From assembly GCF_033110285.1 (NCBI RefSeq), contig NZ_CP136995.1, positions 930,001 to 994,000 of the forward strand: a stretch of 64,000 bases of DNA, written 5' to 3'. Under the pieces are notes generated by a model that did no database searches, was not told the origin of the DNA, and was given only the letters and a program-made list of their open reading frames with translations. Shown here piece by piece: positions 11,065-21,186 of the stretch (position 1 is its first letter; every line of letters starts with the position of its first letter). The position numbers and the translations under genes were made by a program. The stretch comes from Ottowia sp. SB7-C50 (GTDB lineage: Bacteria; Pseudomonadota; Gammaproteobacteria; Burkholderiales; Burkholderiaceae_C).

Positions 11065-12976
11065 TCAAAACGTAAACCCCACGTTCATGTGCAGCCGAAA
11101 CGCCTTCGACTTCAGCCCGTACGCGATATCCAGCTGCATCGGCCCCACGGGCGTGATCAGCCGCACGCCGGTGCCCACGCCCCAGTGCGCGCGCAGGTCG
11201 CCCACACGGTTGGCCACGCCGCCGACGTCGACGAACAGCGTGTGTTCCAGCAGGCCGGGAAAGCGCTCCTGCATGATGGGCCGCTGCCATTCGACGCTGC
11301 CCACCGCCATGTAGCGCCCCGGGCCGACAAAGCTGTCGCCCAGCGGGATGCCGATGCGGCGGTAGCCGTAGCCGCGCACGCTGGTGTCGCCGCCGGTGCG
11401 GAACAGGTAGGTGGACGGCAGGCGCGCCGCGTCGCTGGCCAGCACCGCGCCCAGTTCGGTGCGCAGCGCCAGTCGGCTCGCGCCGCCGGACACCGGCACG
11501 ATGCCCAGCGCACGGCCCTGCAGGCGCAGGAAGGGCTTGCGCTCGCCCACCGTGGTCACGCCGGCGCCGATCTCGCCGCCCAGTCCGTAGCCGCGCGATG
11601 GCAGCGGCAGGCTGTCGAAGTAGCGCCCGGTCCAGGCGTAGTTGGCGCTGATGGCCGCGCCGTCGCCCACCAGCGCGTCGGTGGCGGTGCTGGTGCGGGT
11701 GGCCGAGCCGCTGACGCTGGCGTGGTCGTACTGCAGGTAGAAGTTGCGGTCGTAGTGTTCTTCGGTCTTCAACTGGCCCACGCGCAGCGTTTTGGACGTG
11801 GTGACCAGCTCGCCATCGTCCTGCCGCATGTAGCGCGCCAGGCCGGCCCAGCGCCAGCCGTTGGCGTCGGGCAGGCTGGTCAGCTCGGTCTGCAGCAGCG
11901 GCGCCTTGCGGTCCAGGTGCAGCTTGCTGGTAGCGCGCCAGGTGGTGCCCAGCGCCGTGTTGTCGCGGTGTTCCAGCGACACGCGCGGGCCGCCGTCGGT
12001 GCTGTAGCCCAGGCCCAGCTGCAGGCGGTGGCGCTTGGCCTCGGTGACGGTGTAAGTGACGGGTGTGGCGGCCGGTTCGCCCTCGGGGTCGATGCTGATG
12101 TAGGCCGAGTCGTAGTAACCGCTGCCGGCCAGCCGCTGCTGGGCGTCGACCAGCTTCTTCTGGTCGTAGACGTCGCCGGGCTTGAGCCACGACAGCCGCT
12201 CGGCCAGTTCGGGCGGATAGCGCTGCGCGCCCTGCACGGTGGCCGGCCCCAGGCGGAACAGCGGCCCCGAATCCAGCCGCAGGCCCAGCTTGGCGCGCGC
12301 CTGGGCGGCGCTGACGTCGGCCAGGCTGTAGCCGATGCGCCCGCGCGGGTAGCGCCGCTCGACCAGCCGGCGCAGCGCGCCCGTCTTGGCGTCGGACCAG
12401 CGGTCCTGCGTGAAGCGGCGGCCTTCGGCCAGGCCCCAGTTTTCCACGATGCCCTCGCGCTGCGCGGTAGCGTCGGGGTCGCCGCTGGTGGCGATGTCGC
12501 CTTCGAAGCCGATGTCGACGGCCGAGATGGTCGTCGGCTCGCCCGGCTCGATGTCGATCACGATGGTGGGCCGCGTGCCCGGCGCGCCTTCGCGCCGCAC
12601 CCGCACCGTGGGGTTGAAATAGCCCTCGGTGCCCAGCAGGTTGCGCACGTCGCGCTCGGTCAGCGCCATCAGGCGCGCCATCTCGGTCTCGTCCAGGTCG
12701 GTGATGGCGCGGTAGCGCTGCAGGTCGTTGTGGCGCGCCACCAGGGCCCGCAGGTCCTCGTCGGCCGATTCGACGCGGATGTCGAACGCTGTCTTGCCAG
12801 CGGGGGGTGCTGGCGTCGGTCGTGGCCGGCGCCGGATCGGCCGGCTTGTCGTCGCGAAAGAGCGCGCAGCCCGGCAGGGACAGGGCCAGCGCCAGCACCA
12901 GCCATGCGCCCACGGTGCGCGGGCGGCGTGGGGGCAGGTCGGCGTCGGCAGGACGGAGAACGGGTGCGCGGATCAC
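11065..12976 (-). CDS. tamA: TamA, BamA-family outer-membrane protein (frameshifted)
   Basis: Outer-membrane beta-barrel with N-terminal POTRA domains, partner of TamB in outer-membrane protein assembly. The main frame (12741 to 11065, 558 residues) carries the POTRA region and the Omp85 barrel, ending LHMNVGFTF. The N-terminus is in another frame: from a GTG at 12976 it encodes an Arg-rich start, a hydrophobic helix (GAWLVLALALSLPGC) with a lipobox-like LPGC, and a Pro/Ala-rich linker. The two frames join at the six-G run 12802-12807; removing one base gives a continuous protein of about 636 residues passing through AGKTAFDIRVESADEDL. So the gene is broken, phase-variable, or the read has a homopolymer error. 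Confidence 0.85.
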
Positions 12977-13081
12977 CCGCTTGAGTTTAGCCGCCGGGTT
13001 TGTCGGACAAGACCGCGTTTGCCGCGCGGGCAGCGGGGTTCTTGACCTGCTTTCACGCCACGGCCAGGGCGCGGGCGGACA

Positions 13082-13639
13082 ATGCCGGGCATGGCCCAAT
13101 CCTCCGTCCACCTGCCGGGCTTGCGCACGCCGGCCGTCGGGTTCGAGCAGCCCTTCGAGATGCTCGAGGCCTGTCACGAACGTGTGCAGCGTTCGCTGGC
13201 GCTGCTGCAGCGCATCGTCGACCACGTCGACCGCCACGGGCACGACGCAGATTCGCGCTCGGCCGCCCAGGACGTGCTGCGCTACTTCGACATCGCCGGC
13301 CCGCACCACCACGAGGACGAGGAGCGTCACGTCTTCCCGGCGCTGGCCTGCCATGCCGACCCCGCCGTGCGCGAGGCGGTGGCCCAGTTGCAGGCCGACC
13401 ACGTGCGCATGCACGCGCAGTGGGCGCGCCTGCGGCAGGTGCTGCTGGACTGGCGCGACGCCGAGCAGCCCGCCACCATCGCCGCGGCGCAGCGCCAGCT
13501 GGTGCACGATTTCGTCGCCAGTTACGAGCGGCACATTCCGCTGGAGGAATCGGTGGTCTACCCGGCGGCGCGCCCGCGCTTTACCGACGCCGACCTGGCC
13601 CGGATCGGGGCCGAGATGGCCCGCCGCCGCCAGGCCTGA
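13082..13639 (+). CDS. Hemerythrin-domain protein
   Basis: Cytosolic four-helix protein of 185 residues with the metal-ligand pattern of hemerythrin HHE domains: CHERV, HHHEDEERH, DHVRMH and RHIPLEESVVYP. Such domains bind a di-iron centre and act in oxygen or nitric oxide sensing, iron handling or repair; the exact role here is unknown. The start could be the ATG at 13082 or 13091. It stands alone, divergent from tamA and 41 bases ahead of a patatin gene. Confidence 0.85.
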   Translation: MPGMAQSSVHLPGLRTPAVGFEQPFEMLEACHERVQRSLALLQRIVDHVDRHGHDADSRSAAQDVLRYFDIAGPHHHEDEERHVFPALACHADPAVREAVAQLQADHVRMHAQWARLRQVLLDWRDAEQPATIAAAQRQLVHDFVASYERHIPLEESVVYPAARPRFTDADLARIGAEMARRRQA

Positions 13640-13680
13640 GCGCGCGCCCGGCGCGCACGGCCGGCCGTTATGATGGCCCG

Positions 13681-15147
13681 ATGCCGTGCCATGCCCACCC
13701 CGAAAGCGTGCAAATTCGCGCCGCAGGCGGCTGGCCGACCTGGCTGCAGGGCATCGCCTGCCTGGTGTGCGTGGCGCTGCTCAGCGCCTGCTCGTCCGTC
13801 CGGCCCTGGCTCAACAGCGCCATGCGGGTGGACCAGGCGCACGCCATGCACGTCAACGAGACGCGCGACCCCAGCCTGGTCATGGCCGTCACCATCTCCG
13901 GCGGCGGCGCGCGGGCGGCCGCGTTCGGCTACGGCGTGCTGCGCGAGCTGGAAGACCACGAATTCGACTGGCGCGGCAAGCGCCTGACGCTTCTGGAGGC
14001 CACCGACCTGATCAGCGCGGTGTCGGGCGGCTCCATCGTCGCCGGCTACTACGCCGCCTTCGGCCGCACGGGCCTGCCGAACTTCGAGCGCGAGTTCCTG
14101 CGGCAGGACTTCCAGCAAAGCCTGCTGGGCCAAATGGCCCGGCCCAGCAACCTGCGCGACCTCAGTTCGCCATGGTTCGGCCGCGCGCACCTGCTGGCGC
14201 GGCGGCTGGACGCGCTGTACCAGGGCAAGACCTTCGCCGATCTGGAGCGCAATCCGCGCCACCCGCAGCTCATCATCACCGCCACCGACCTGGCGCGCGG
14301 CACCGGATTCGAATTCACCTGGGACCAGTTCACGCTGATCTGTTCCGACTTGGGCAACGTGCCGCTGTCGTTTGCCGTGGCGGCGTCGTCGGCGGTGCCG
14401 ATCCTGCTCAGCCCCGTGACGCTGCGCAACTACGCCGACCGCTGCCCGCCCGAAGTCACCGCCCGCATCCTGGGCGGCAGCGAACCGGGGCGCGCGGGGC
14501 CGGCCGACTTTCGGCGGCGGCTGTACCGCGCCCAGGCCGACGCTTACCTGAACGCTATCCAGCGGCCCTATGTGCACCTGGTCGACGGCGGCCTGTCGGA
14601 CAACCTGGGCGTGCAGCGCCTGCTTGACCGCGCACTGATGGACGACGGCCTGCGCCAGACCTTCCGCGAAGTGGTGATCGCACCCGGCAGCGTGCAGAAG
14701 GTGGTGCTGGTGGTGGTCAACGCCGAACGCGAGCCCGAGCGCGACATCGACAGCAGCGACACCGTGCCCGGCATGTTCGACGTGGCCGATGCCTTGCTGT
14801 TTGGCGCCGGCGCGCGCTCGACCCGCGAGACGCAGGAATACCTGCAAGACGTGATCCGCGAGTGGCGGCGCGAGCTGGGCGCCGCCGCGGCCAGCGGCAG
14901 CAACGTGTTCGCGGCCGACGCCGACATCCATGTGATCATGGTGAATCTGCGCGACGCGCCCGAATCCATGAACCGCCAACAGCTGCTGCGCGTGCCGACC
15001 GCCTTCACCGTGTCGGACGCCGAGGTCACCGACCTGATCGCCGCCGGCCGCGGCGTGCTGCGCCAGTCGCCCGAATTTCAGGCGCTGGTGCGCGCCCTGG
15101 GCGCGCGCGTGGTGCCGTCCGGCCTGCCCGCCGAGGTCAAGCCTTGA
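13681..15147 (+). CDS. Patatin-like phospholipase, predicted lipoprotein
   Basis: 488 residues. A hydrophobic N-terminal segment with lipobox LLSAC predicts lipidation. The patatin catalytic features are the oxyanion loop SGGGARA, the nucleophile elbow AVSGGS (first glycine replaced by alanine) and the DGGLSDNLG aspartate motif. The family hydrolyses acyl esters of phospholipids or other lipids. A membrane-anchored periplasmic or outer-membrane location would fit envelope lipid turnover, but the substrate is unknown. The stop codon overlaps the left edge of a dispersed repeat lying between this gene and the convergent VWA gene. Confidence 0.85.
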   Translation: MPCHAHPESVQIRAAGGWPTWLQGIACLVCVALLSACSSVRPWLNSAMRVDQAHAMHVNETRDPSLVMAVTISGGGARAAAFGYGVLRELEDHEFDWRGKRLTLLEATDLISAVSGGSIVAGYYAAFGRTGLPNFEREFLRQDFQQSLLGQMARPSNLRDLSSPWFGRAHLLARRLDALYQGKTFADLERNPRHPQLIITATDLARGTGFEFTWDQFTLICSDLGNVPLSFAVAASSAVPILLSPVTLRNYADRCPPEVTARILGGSEPGRAGPADFRRRLYRAQADAYLNAIQRPYVHLVDGGLSDNLGVQRLLDRALMDDGLRQTFREVVIAPGSVQKVVLVVVNAEREPERDIDSSDTVPGMFDVADALLFGAGARSTRETQEYLQDVIREWRRELGAAAASGSNVFAADADIHVIMVNLRDAPESMNRQQLLRVPTAFTVSDAEVTDLIAAGRGVLRQSPEFQALVRALGARVVPSGLPAEVKP

Positions 15148-15186
15148 AAGTGCCTGTAGCGCTTTCGTATCAAGCGCCTTTAGCTA

Positions 15187-15200
<14 letters not shown>
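15144..15200 (+). repeat. Dispersed two-hairpin repeat, near-complete intergenic copy
   Basis: Clean copy between convergent genes: TAGCGCTTT and AAGCGCC arms, then TAGCTATTATTTAGATAGCA. It contains the stop codons of both flanking genes or touches them, so it may serve as a terminator for both. Confidence 0.85.
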
Positions 15201-16374
<1,174 letters not shown>

Positions 16375-16395
16375 GAAATTCCGCTCCAGCCCGCA

Positions 16396-17007
16396 TCAGG
16401 CGGGTGCATGTCGCTTCAATAAATAGAGCAACTGGGCCTTGGCCTCGGGCCATTCACCGGCCAGCATCGAATACATCACGGTGTCGCGCACCGTGCCGTC
16501 GCGGCGCACGGCGTGGTGGCGGATCACGCCGTCCTTGCGCGCGCCCAGGCGTTCGATGGCCTTCTGCGAGGCAAAGTTGAAGTTGTCGGTGCGCCAGCCG
16601 ACCACCGCGCAGTGCAGCGTGTCGAAGGCGTGGCCCATCATCAGCAGCTTGCAGGTGGTGTTGACGTGCGAGCGCTGCACGCTGCGGCGGTACCAGGTCC
16701 AGCCGATCTCCACGCGCCGGATGGCCGGCACGATATCGTGGTAGCTGGTGCTGCCCAGCACGGCATCGGTGGCGTCGTCCACCACGACAAAGGCCAGGCG
16801 GTTGCCGTCCGCCCGCATCTGCAGCGCCGCGTCGATGTAGGCGCGTGTCTGCTCGGGTTCGGGCACGCTGGTGATGCGCAGCTTCCATAACTCGCCATCG
16901 GCGGCGGCGGCGCGCAGCCCGGCTTCGTGCGACAGCGCCATGGGCTCGATGCGCACGCCACGGTCGCGCATGACCACGGGGCGGATGAAGTCGTCGGCAA
17001 CCGGCAT
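16396..17007 (-). CDS. GNAT-family N-acetyltransferase
   Basis: 203 residues resembling RimJ/RimL-type acetyltransferases: a substrate loop near the N-terminus, the beta-strand core (FVVVDDATDAVLGSTSYHDI), and an acetyl-CoA-binding region ahead of LLMGHAFDTL and the NFASQKAIERLGARKDGV motif. It probably acetylates a protein N-terminus or a small molecule. It sits between moxR and the VWA gene on the same strand, 21 bases before the latter, so the three are likely cotranscribed although a functional link is not obvious. Confidence 0.85.
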   Translation of the reverse strand: MPVADDFIRPVVMRDRGVRIEPMALSHEAGLRAAAADGELWKLRITSVPEPEQTRAYIDAALQMRADGNRLAFVVVDDATDAVLGSTSYHDIVPAIRRVEIGWTWYRRSVQRSHVNTTCKLLMMGHAFDTLHCAVVGWRTDNFNFASQKAIERLGARKDGVIRHHAVRRDGTVRDTVMYSMLAGEWPEAKAQLLYLLKRHAPA

Positions 17008-17009
17008 TT

Positions 17010-17067
17010 TGCTATCGTTTCACTAGCTACTTGCGCTGAATGGACAAGGGCAAAGGGTCAATTGGAC
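17010..17067 (-). repeat. Dispersed two-hairpin repeat, moxR-GNAT spacer copy
   Basis: Diverged copy, forward on the minus strand: CAATTGACC left edge, CAGCGCAAG, TAGCTAGTGAAACGATAGCA. The rest of the 130-base spacer (to 17137) is C-rich and holds no gene. Confidence 0.6.
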
Positions 17068-17137
17068 CAAAAACCACCGTCCACCCACGCCAGCGCGGGC
17101 GTGGCCCCTGGGGGCCGCCCCACCCGCCCCACAGGGG

Positions 17138-17980
17138 TCATCGATTCCTTTGGTTCATGAACACCAGCTTTTCGAACAGCGTCACGTCCTGCTCGTTCTT
17201 CAGCAGTGCGCCCACCAGCGGCGGCACGCTGACCTTGCTGTCGGCGCTTTGCAGCGCTTCCAGCGGAATGTCCTCGGCCACCAGCAGCTTCAGCCAGTCG
17301 AGCAGTTCGCTGGTCGACGGCTTTTTCTTCAGGCCGGGCAGGCCGCGCACGTCGTAGAACACCTTCATCGCGGCGGCCAGCAGTTCCTTCTTCAGATTGG
17401 GGAAGTGCACGTCCACGATCTGCCGCATGGTGTCGGGCTCGGGGAACTTGATGTAGTGGAAGAAGCAGCGGCGCAAGAAGGCGTCGGGCAGCTCCTTTTC
17501 GTTGTTGGAGGTGATGAACACCACCGGGCGGTGCTTGGCGCGGATGGTTTCGCGCGTCTCGTAGCAGTGGAATTCCATGCGGTCGAGCTCGCGCAGCAGG
17601 TCGTTCGGGAACTCGATGTCGGCCTTGTCGATCTCGTCGATCAGCAGTGCCACCGGCTCGTCGGCCGTGAACGCCTGCCACAGCACGCCCTTGACGATGT
17701 AGTTGTGGATGTCCTTGACGCGGTCGTCGCCCAGCTGGCTGTCGCGCAGGCGGCTCACGGCGTCGTATTCGTACAGGCCCTGCTGCGCCTTGGTGGTGCT
17801 CTTGATGTGCCACTGCAGCAGCGGCAGCTTCAGGGCTTCGGCCACTTCCTCGGCCAGCATGGTCTTGCCGGTGCCGGGCTCGCCCTTGACGAGCAGCGGG
17901 CGCTTGAGCGTGATGGAGGCGTTGACGGCCAGCATCAGGTCCTGCGTGGCGACGTAGTTTTCGGAGCCTTGGAATTTCAT
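17138..17980 (-). CDS. MoxR-family AAA+ ATPase
   Basis: 280 residues. Walker A GEPGTGKT at about residues 33-40, Walker B LLIDEIDKAD near 112-121, sensor segment FITSNNEKELPDAFLRRC, and the C-terminal lid domain. MoxR ATPases pair with VWA proteins to remodel or load metal centres in target enzymes; the CoxE-like VWA gene downstream is the probable partner. Start MKFQGSENY at 17980. Confidence 0.9.
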   Translation of the reverse strand: MKFQGSENYVATQDLMLAVNASITLKRPLLVKGEPGTGKTMLAEEVAEALKLPLLQWHIKSTTKAQQGLYEYDAVSRLRDSQLGDDRVKDIHNYIVKGVLWQAFTADEPVALLIDEIDKADIEFPNDLLRELDRMEFHCYETRETIRAKHRPVVFITSNNEKELPDAFLRRCFFHYIKFPEPDTMRQIVDVHFPNLKKELLAAAMKVFYDVRGLPGLKKKPSTSELLDWLKLLVAEDIPLEALQSADSKVSVPPLVGALLKNEQDVTLFEKLVFMNQRNR

Positions 17981-18089
17981 CTCGGGACGGTGTGGGGTCG
18001 GCAGGGAAAGTCAGGGGAAGCGGGCCGCAGCAGCATGGCTACAATCCGCCTCTGACCTGGATCAAACAAACTTGGATTGTGCGCGCAAA

Positions 18090-18758
18090 ATGAAAACGAC
18101 CCTGTCCCCGATGTTCGCCGCCGCTGCCGCCGTGCTCGCACTGTCCAGCGCGCCCGCACAGGCCCAGGTGACTGGTGACGCCAAGGCCGGCGAGGGCAAG
18201 GTGGCCATGTGCATCGGCTGCCACGGCATCGTCGGGTACCAGGCCAGCTTCCCCGAGGTGTACCGCGTGCCCCGGATCGCCGGCCAGAACGCCAAATACA
18301 TCGCCGCCTCGCTCGAAGCCTACAAGAAGGGCGACCGCAAGCACCCCAGCATGCGCGGCATTGCCACCTCGATGTCCGAGCAGGACATTGCCGACGTGGC
18401 TGCGTATTACGAGCAGCAGGGCAAGCAGGCCGGTGCGGCCGAACTGCCCGCCCCGCGTGAGCCCAGCGCCCAGGTGGCCGCGCTGCTGCAAAAGGGCGCC
18501 TGCGTGTCGTGCCACGGTGACAACTTCTCCAAGCCCATCGACCAGAGCTATCCCAAGATCGCCGGCCAGCACGCCGACTACCTGTACGTGGCGCTCAAGT
18601 CCTACCGCGACAACGCCAACGCCACCTGGGGCCGCGCCAACCCGGTCATGGCCGGCATGGCCAAGCAGTTCTCCAACGCCGAGCTGAAAGCCATGTCCAA
18701 GTACATCGCCAGCCTGCCGGGCGAAGTCAAGACGGTGCCGGAATCGCGCTTCCGCTGA
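18090..18758 (+). CDS. Diheme cytochrome c4-type protein
   Basis: 222-residue periplasmic electron carrier. The signal peptide runs from MKTTLSPMF to an AQA cleavage site. Two heme-binding motifs, CIGCH near residue 41 and CVSCH near residue 139, sit in two similar halves, each with a later methionine ligand (SMRGIA, PVMAGMAKQ). This is the c4 architecture that feeds terminal oxidases. I start at the ATG at 18090; an upstream in-frame ATG lacks a signal-peptide-like start. A TACAAT hexamer at 18040-18045 may be the -10. Confidence 0.92.
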   Translation: MKTTLSPMFAAAAAVLALSSAPAQAQVTGDAKAGEGKVAMCIGCHGIVGYQASFPEVYRVPRIAGQNAKYIAASLEAYKKGDRKHPSMRGIATSMSEQDIADVAAYYEQQGKQAGAAELPAPREPSAQVAALLQKGACVSCHGDNFSKPIDQSYPKIAGQHADYLYVALKSYRDNANATWGRANPVMAGMAKQFSNAELKAMSKYIASLPGEVKTVPESRFR

Positions 18759-18778
18759 ACCGCGGCAGCGCTCACCCC

Positions 18779-18804
18779 AAAAGCCCGCGCGAGCGGGCTT
18801 TTTT
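18779..18804 (+). terminator. Rho-independent terminator after cytochrome c4 gene
   Basis: AAGCCCGC / GCGGGCTT stem with a four-base loop and T run, 20 bases after the stop codon. Confidence 0.9.
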
Positions 18805-18830
18805 GTGCCCGCGCCAAGTGGATTGGCATG

Positions 18831-18887
18831 CCAAAAAGGCTGCCAGCGCTGGCCAGATCAGCGTATGCAGCTATTAAAATCGCAGCA
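18831..18887 (+). repeat. Dispersed two-hairpin repeat, intergenic copy
   Basis: CCAGCGCTGG, ATCAGCG arm, GCAGCTATTAAAATCGCAGCA. It lies after the cytochrome gene and next to the stop of the convergent DUF1841 gene. Confidence 0.75.
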
Positions 18888-18889
18888 AA

Positions 18890-19330
18890 TCAAACTCCAT
18901 CGCGCGTTGCGCGGCGCTGCACGCAGGCCACGTAGGCGTCGCCATCGGGCGGCTGCTGGCGGCTTTGCGCGTCGGCCAGCATCTGGCCCAGGCATTCCAT
19001 GACCTCGTGGTGGGCGGCATGCAGGTCGCCACGCCGGTGCGCCAGCAGCTCCACCGACTGGCGGATGCCGCGCGGCTGGTCGATGCTGCATTGCTCGCTG
19101 ATCGACAGGTGCATCGACAGGTGCAGAAACGGGTTGCCGCCGACCGCGCCGTCGCCGTAGTCGCGCGCGACGGCGGCGTCGGCGTCTTCAAAATCGCCAT
19201 GCCACTCAGGGTGCTCGCCGATCCAGCCGGCTGCCAGCTGTTCGATGGCTTCCATCGGCTGGCCCGCGCGCTGCTTGGCCCAGGCGCTACAAAAAAAACG
19301 ACGAACGTCGGCTTGGCTGGGTGCGAACAT
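18890..19330 (-). CDS. DUF1841 family protein
   Basis: 146-residue cytosolic protein of a family common in beta- and gammaproteobacteria and of unknown function. Family features are MFAPSQADVRRFF at the start, HPEWHGDFED, the highly conserved NPFLHLSMHLSISEQ, and a late DAYVACVQR segment. The conserved histidines (HLSMH, DLHAAHHEVME) could bind metal, but this is not shown. Bases near 19280-19300 recall one end of the dispersed repeat, too weakly to call. Confidence 0.8.
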   Translation of the reverse strand: MFAPSQADVRRFFCSAWAKQRAGQPMEAIEQLAAGWIGEHPEWHGDFEDADAAVARDYGDGAVGGNPFLHLSMHLSISEQCSIDQPRGIRQSVELLAHRRGDLHAAHHEVMECLGQMLADAQSRQQPPDGDAYVACVQRRATRDGV

Positions 19331-19381
19331 GCGCCATTGTCGCCGCGTCGGCGTCGCGGGTCATGCCGCGGGCCATGGCTT

Positions 19382-20167
19382 TCAGGCCAAGGTGTGCTGC
19401 AACGCTGGTAGCACCAGGTCATCGGCGCCGTTCAGCAACTGCCGCGAAAGCGCACGCTCACGCGTGGTGACGGCGTCCAGGAATTCGTCGGCCCGGCGCA
19501 TGCTGCGAAACGCGGTGAACCCGCGCTCCAGAAACGACTGCAATTCGCCCAGGCCCGCCAGCTGGGCGGGGCGCCGCATCATCTTCAGCAGGGTGGCGAG
19601 GCCCGGCTTGCGCGCCAGGCTGTCGAGCGTCTGCCCCACCGCTTCGATCAGGTCGATCTGACGGCTGCGGTCCGCCGCGTCGCCCACCTGGCGGTACGCC
19701 GCGGCGTAGTCGGCATCGGCGAGCGCGGCGTCCAGCTTGGCGGACAGCGCGTCCACCATGGCGGCGTCGAGTCGTTCCGACAGCGCATCGAGCTCGGCCG
19801 CCGACTGCAGCGCGCGCAGACCCGCCAGCGGCAGCGCGTTGGTCATCCGCGGCAGCACCCGTTCGATTTCGGCGTCGCGCGCACCCAGATCCTTGGGCCC
19901 GTACAGGTCGCTCAGGAAGAACTCGGCCGCCGCCTGATAGCGCTCACTGCCCAGCAGGTCGGCGTGCGTGCGTGCCAGGCGATCTGCCTGGAAAGCGCGC
20001 AAGGCCTGGCGCCGCGCGGCGCGCTGCGGCTGTGCGCTGGCCTCGATGCGCAAATGGCGTGCCTGCATCAGCCAGTGCGCCAGTTCGTGGGCGCAAGCCT
20101 GACGCTCGTCAACGTGGTCCGTCGTGTCCGTGGTATCGACCATGAGGCCATTATCCGAACCGGCCAT
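19382..20167 (-). CDS. FFLEELY-motif-type hypothetical protein
   Basis: 261 residues, almost entirely predicted helical and rich in Ala, Leu and Arg. The segment AAEFFLSDLYGPKD resembles the FFLEELY motif that names a proteobacterial family of unknown function. No membrane segment or catalytic motif is visible. The start may be 20167 or the second ATG at 20143 (MVDTTD). It is the last gene before the lipid cluster and divergent from the lipase gene. Confidence 0.75.
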   Translation of the reverse strand: MAGSDNGLMVDTTDTTDHVDERQACAHELAHWLMQARHLRIEASAQPQRAARRQALRAFQADRLARTHADLLGSERYQAAAEFFLSDLYGPKDLGARDAEIERVLPRMTNALPLAGLRALQSAAELDALSERLDAAMVDALSAKLDAALADADYAAAYRQVGDAADRSRQIDLIEAVGQTLDSLARKPGLATLLKMMRRPAQLAGLGELQSFLERGFTAFRSMRRADEFLDAVTTRERALSRQLLNGADDLVLPALQHTLA

Positions 20168-20258
20168 GGTGCGGATTAGAGCGGCTGGCCTAAACGCTGT
20201 GCCGTTGCGTGACTAGACTGACCTGACAAGAAGGCTGTCGGAAGGAAGGCGCTTTTCC

Positions 20259-21143
20259 ATGCTGTCCAGGGTGTTGCTGTGGTGGATGTTGACCGAAGTG
20301 GTGCTGTTCGGCGCGCTCGGGCGCTTCGGTCTGGGTTGGTCATGGGGCGCCACGGTGGGCCTGGTGTTGGGTGGGATGCTGGCGGTGCGCGTTCTGATGA
20401 TGGCCATCACCTGGTTCATGGCCTGGCGCTGGGCGTCGCCCGCGCCCGCATTGCCGGCGGGCCGCAGCGTGGGGATGGTGCTGCGCGAGGTGTGGGTGTT
20501 CGTCGTTGCCTATCTCGCCATCCAGCCGCTGCAGCGCTGGTGGATGGGGCCAGACCGGCTGCGTCCCTGCAGCCTGCCGGTGCTGCTGGTGCATGGCTAC
20601 GCGTGCAACCGCGGCATCTGGTGGTGGATGCGGCGCCAGCTCGAAGCCGACGGGCAGGTGGTGGCCACGCTGTCGCTTGAACCCCCGTGGGGCGACATCG
20701 ACGACTTCGCGGCGCAGTTGCACGAGCGCATCGACGCGGTATGCGCCGCCACCGGTGCGCCCCGGGTGCTGCTGGTCGCGCACAGCATGGGCGGCCTGGT
20801 GTCCCGTGCCTGCATGGCGCGCTACGGCGCCACCCGCGTGGCCGGGCTGATCACCATCGCCACGCCGCATGGCGGTACGGCCATCGCGCCGCTGGGCCTG
20901 GGCCGGTGCGCGCGCCAGATGCGGCGCGGCTCACCTTGGCTGCAGGCGCAGGCGCCCCTGGGAGTGACGGTGCCCTTCGTGTCCATACGCACGCCGCAGG
21001 ACAACTTCGTGATGCCGCAGGACACCCAACGCCACCCCGACGCGCTGGACGAGCCGTTACCCGGCGTCGGCCACATGGCCGCCTTGTTCGACCCGGGTGC
21101 GCTGGCGCTGGTGCGGCGGCACCTGGCTCGCTTCGCCGCGTAG
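20259..21143 (+). CDS. Alpha/beta hydrolase, predicted membrane-anchored lipase
   Basis: 294 residues. Two or three N-terminal hydrophobic helices (residues ~5-60 and ~75-90) precede an alpha/beta-hydrolase domain with oxyanion motif HGYACN, nucleophile elbow AHSMGG, a TPHGG segment and a C-terminal GVGHMA histidine. These fit triacylglycerol lipase/acyl hydrolase proteins. Being next to the acyl-CoA reductase, phasin, patatin and wax-ester synthase genes, it may mobilise stored neutral lipid; that is inference. Confidence 0.85.
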   Translation: MLSRVLLWWMLTEVVLFGALGRFGLGWSWGATVGLVLGGMLAVRVLMMAITWFMAWRWASPAPALPAGRSVGMVLREVWVFVVAYLAIQPLQRWWMGPDRLRPCSLPVLLVHGYACNRGIWWWMRRQLEADGQVVATLSLEPPWGDIDDFAAQLHERIDAVCAATGAPRVLLVAHSMGGLVSRACMARYGATRVAGLITIATPHGGTAIAPLGLGRCARQMRRGSPWLQAQAPLGVTVPFVSIRTPQDNFVMPQDTQRHPDALDEPLPGVGHMAALFDPGALALVRRHLARFAA

Positions 21144-21186
21144 GCCCAGTGTCTCGGCTCGACGGGCGAGCGGGGCGCCATGCAGG

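Noticed and set aside
16396..16430. Another dispersed repeat copy near the end of the GNAT gene, and one near 19280 in the DUF1841 gene
   Set aside because: Only a short A/T-rich stretch matches; the GCGCTTG hairpin is absent.
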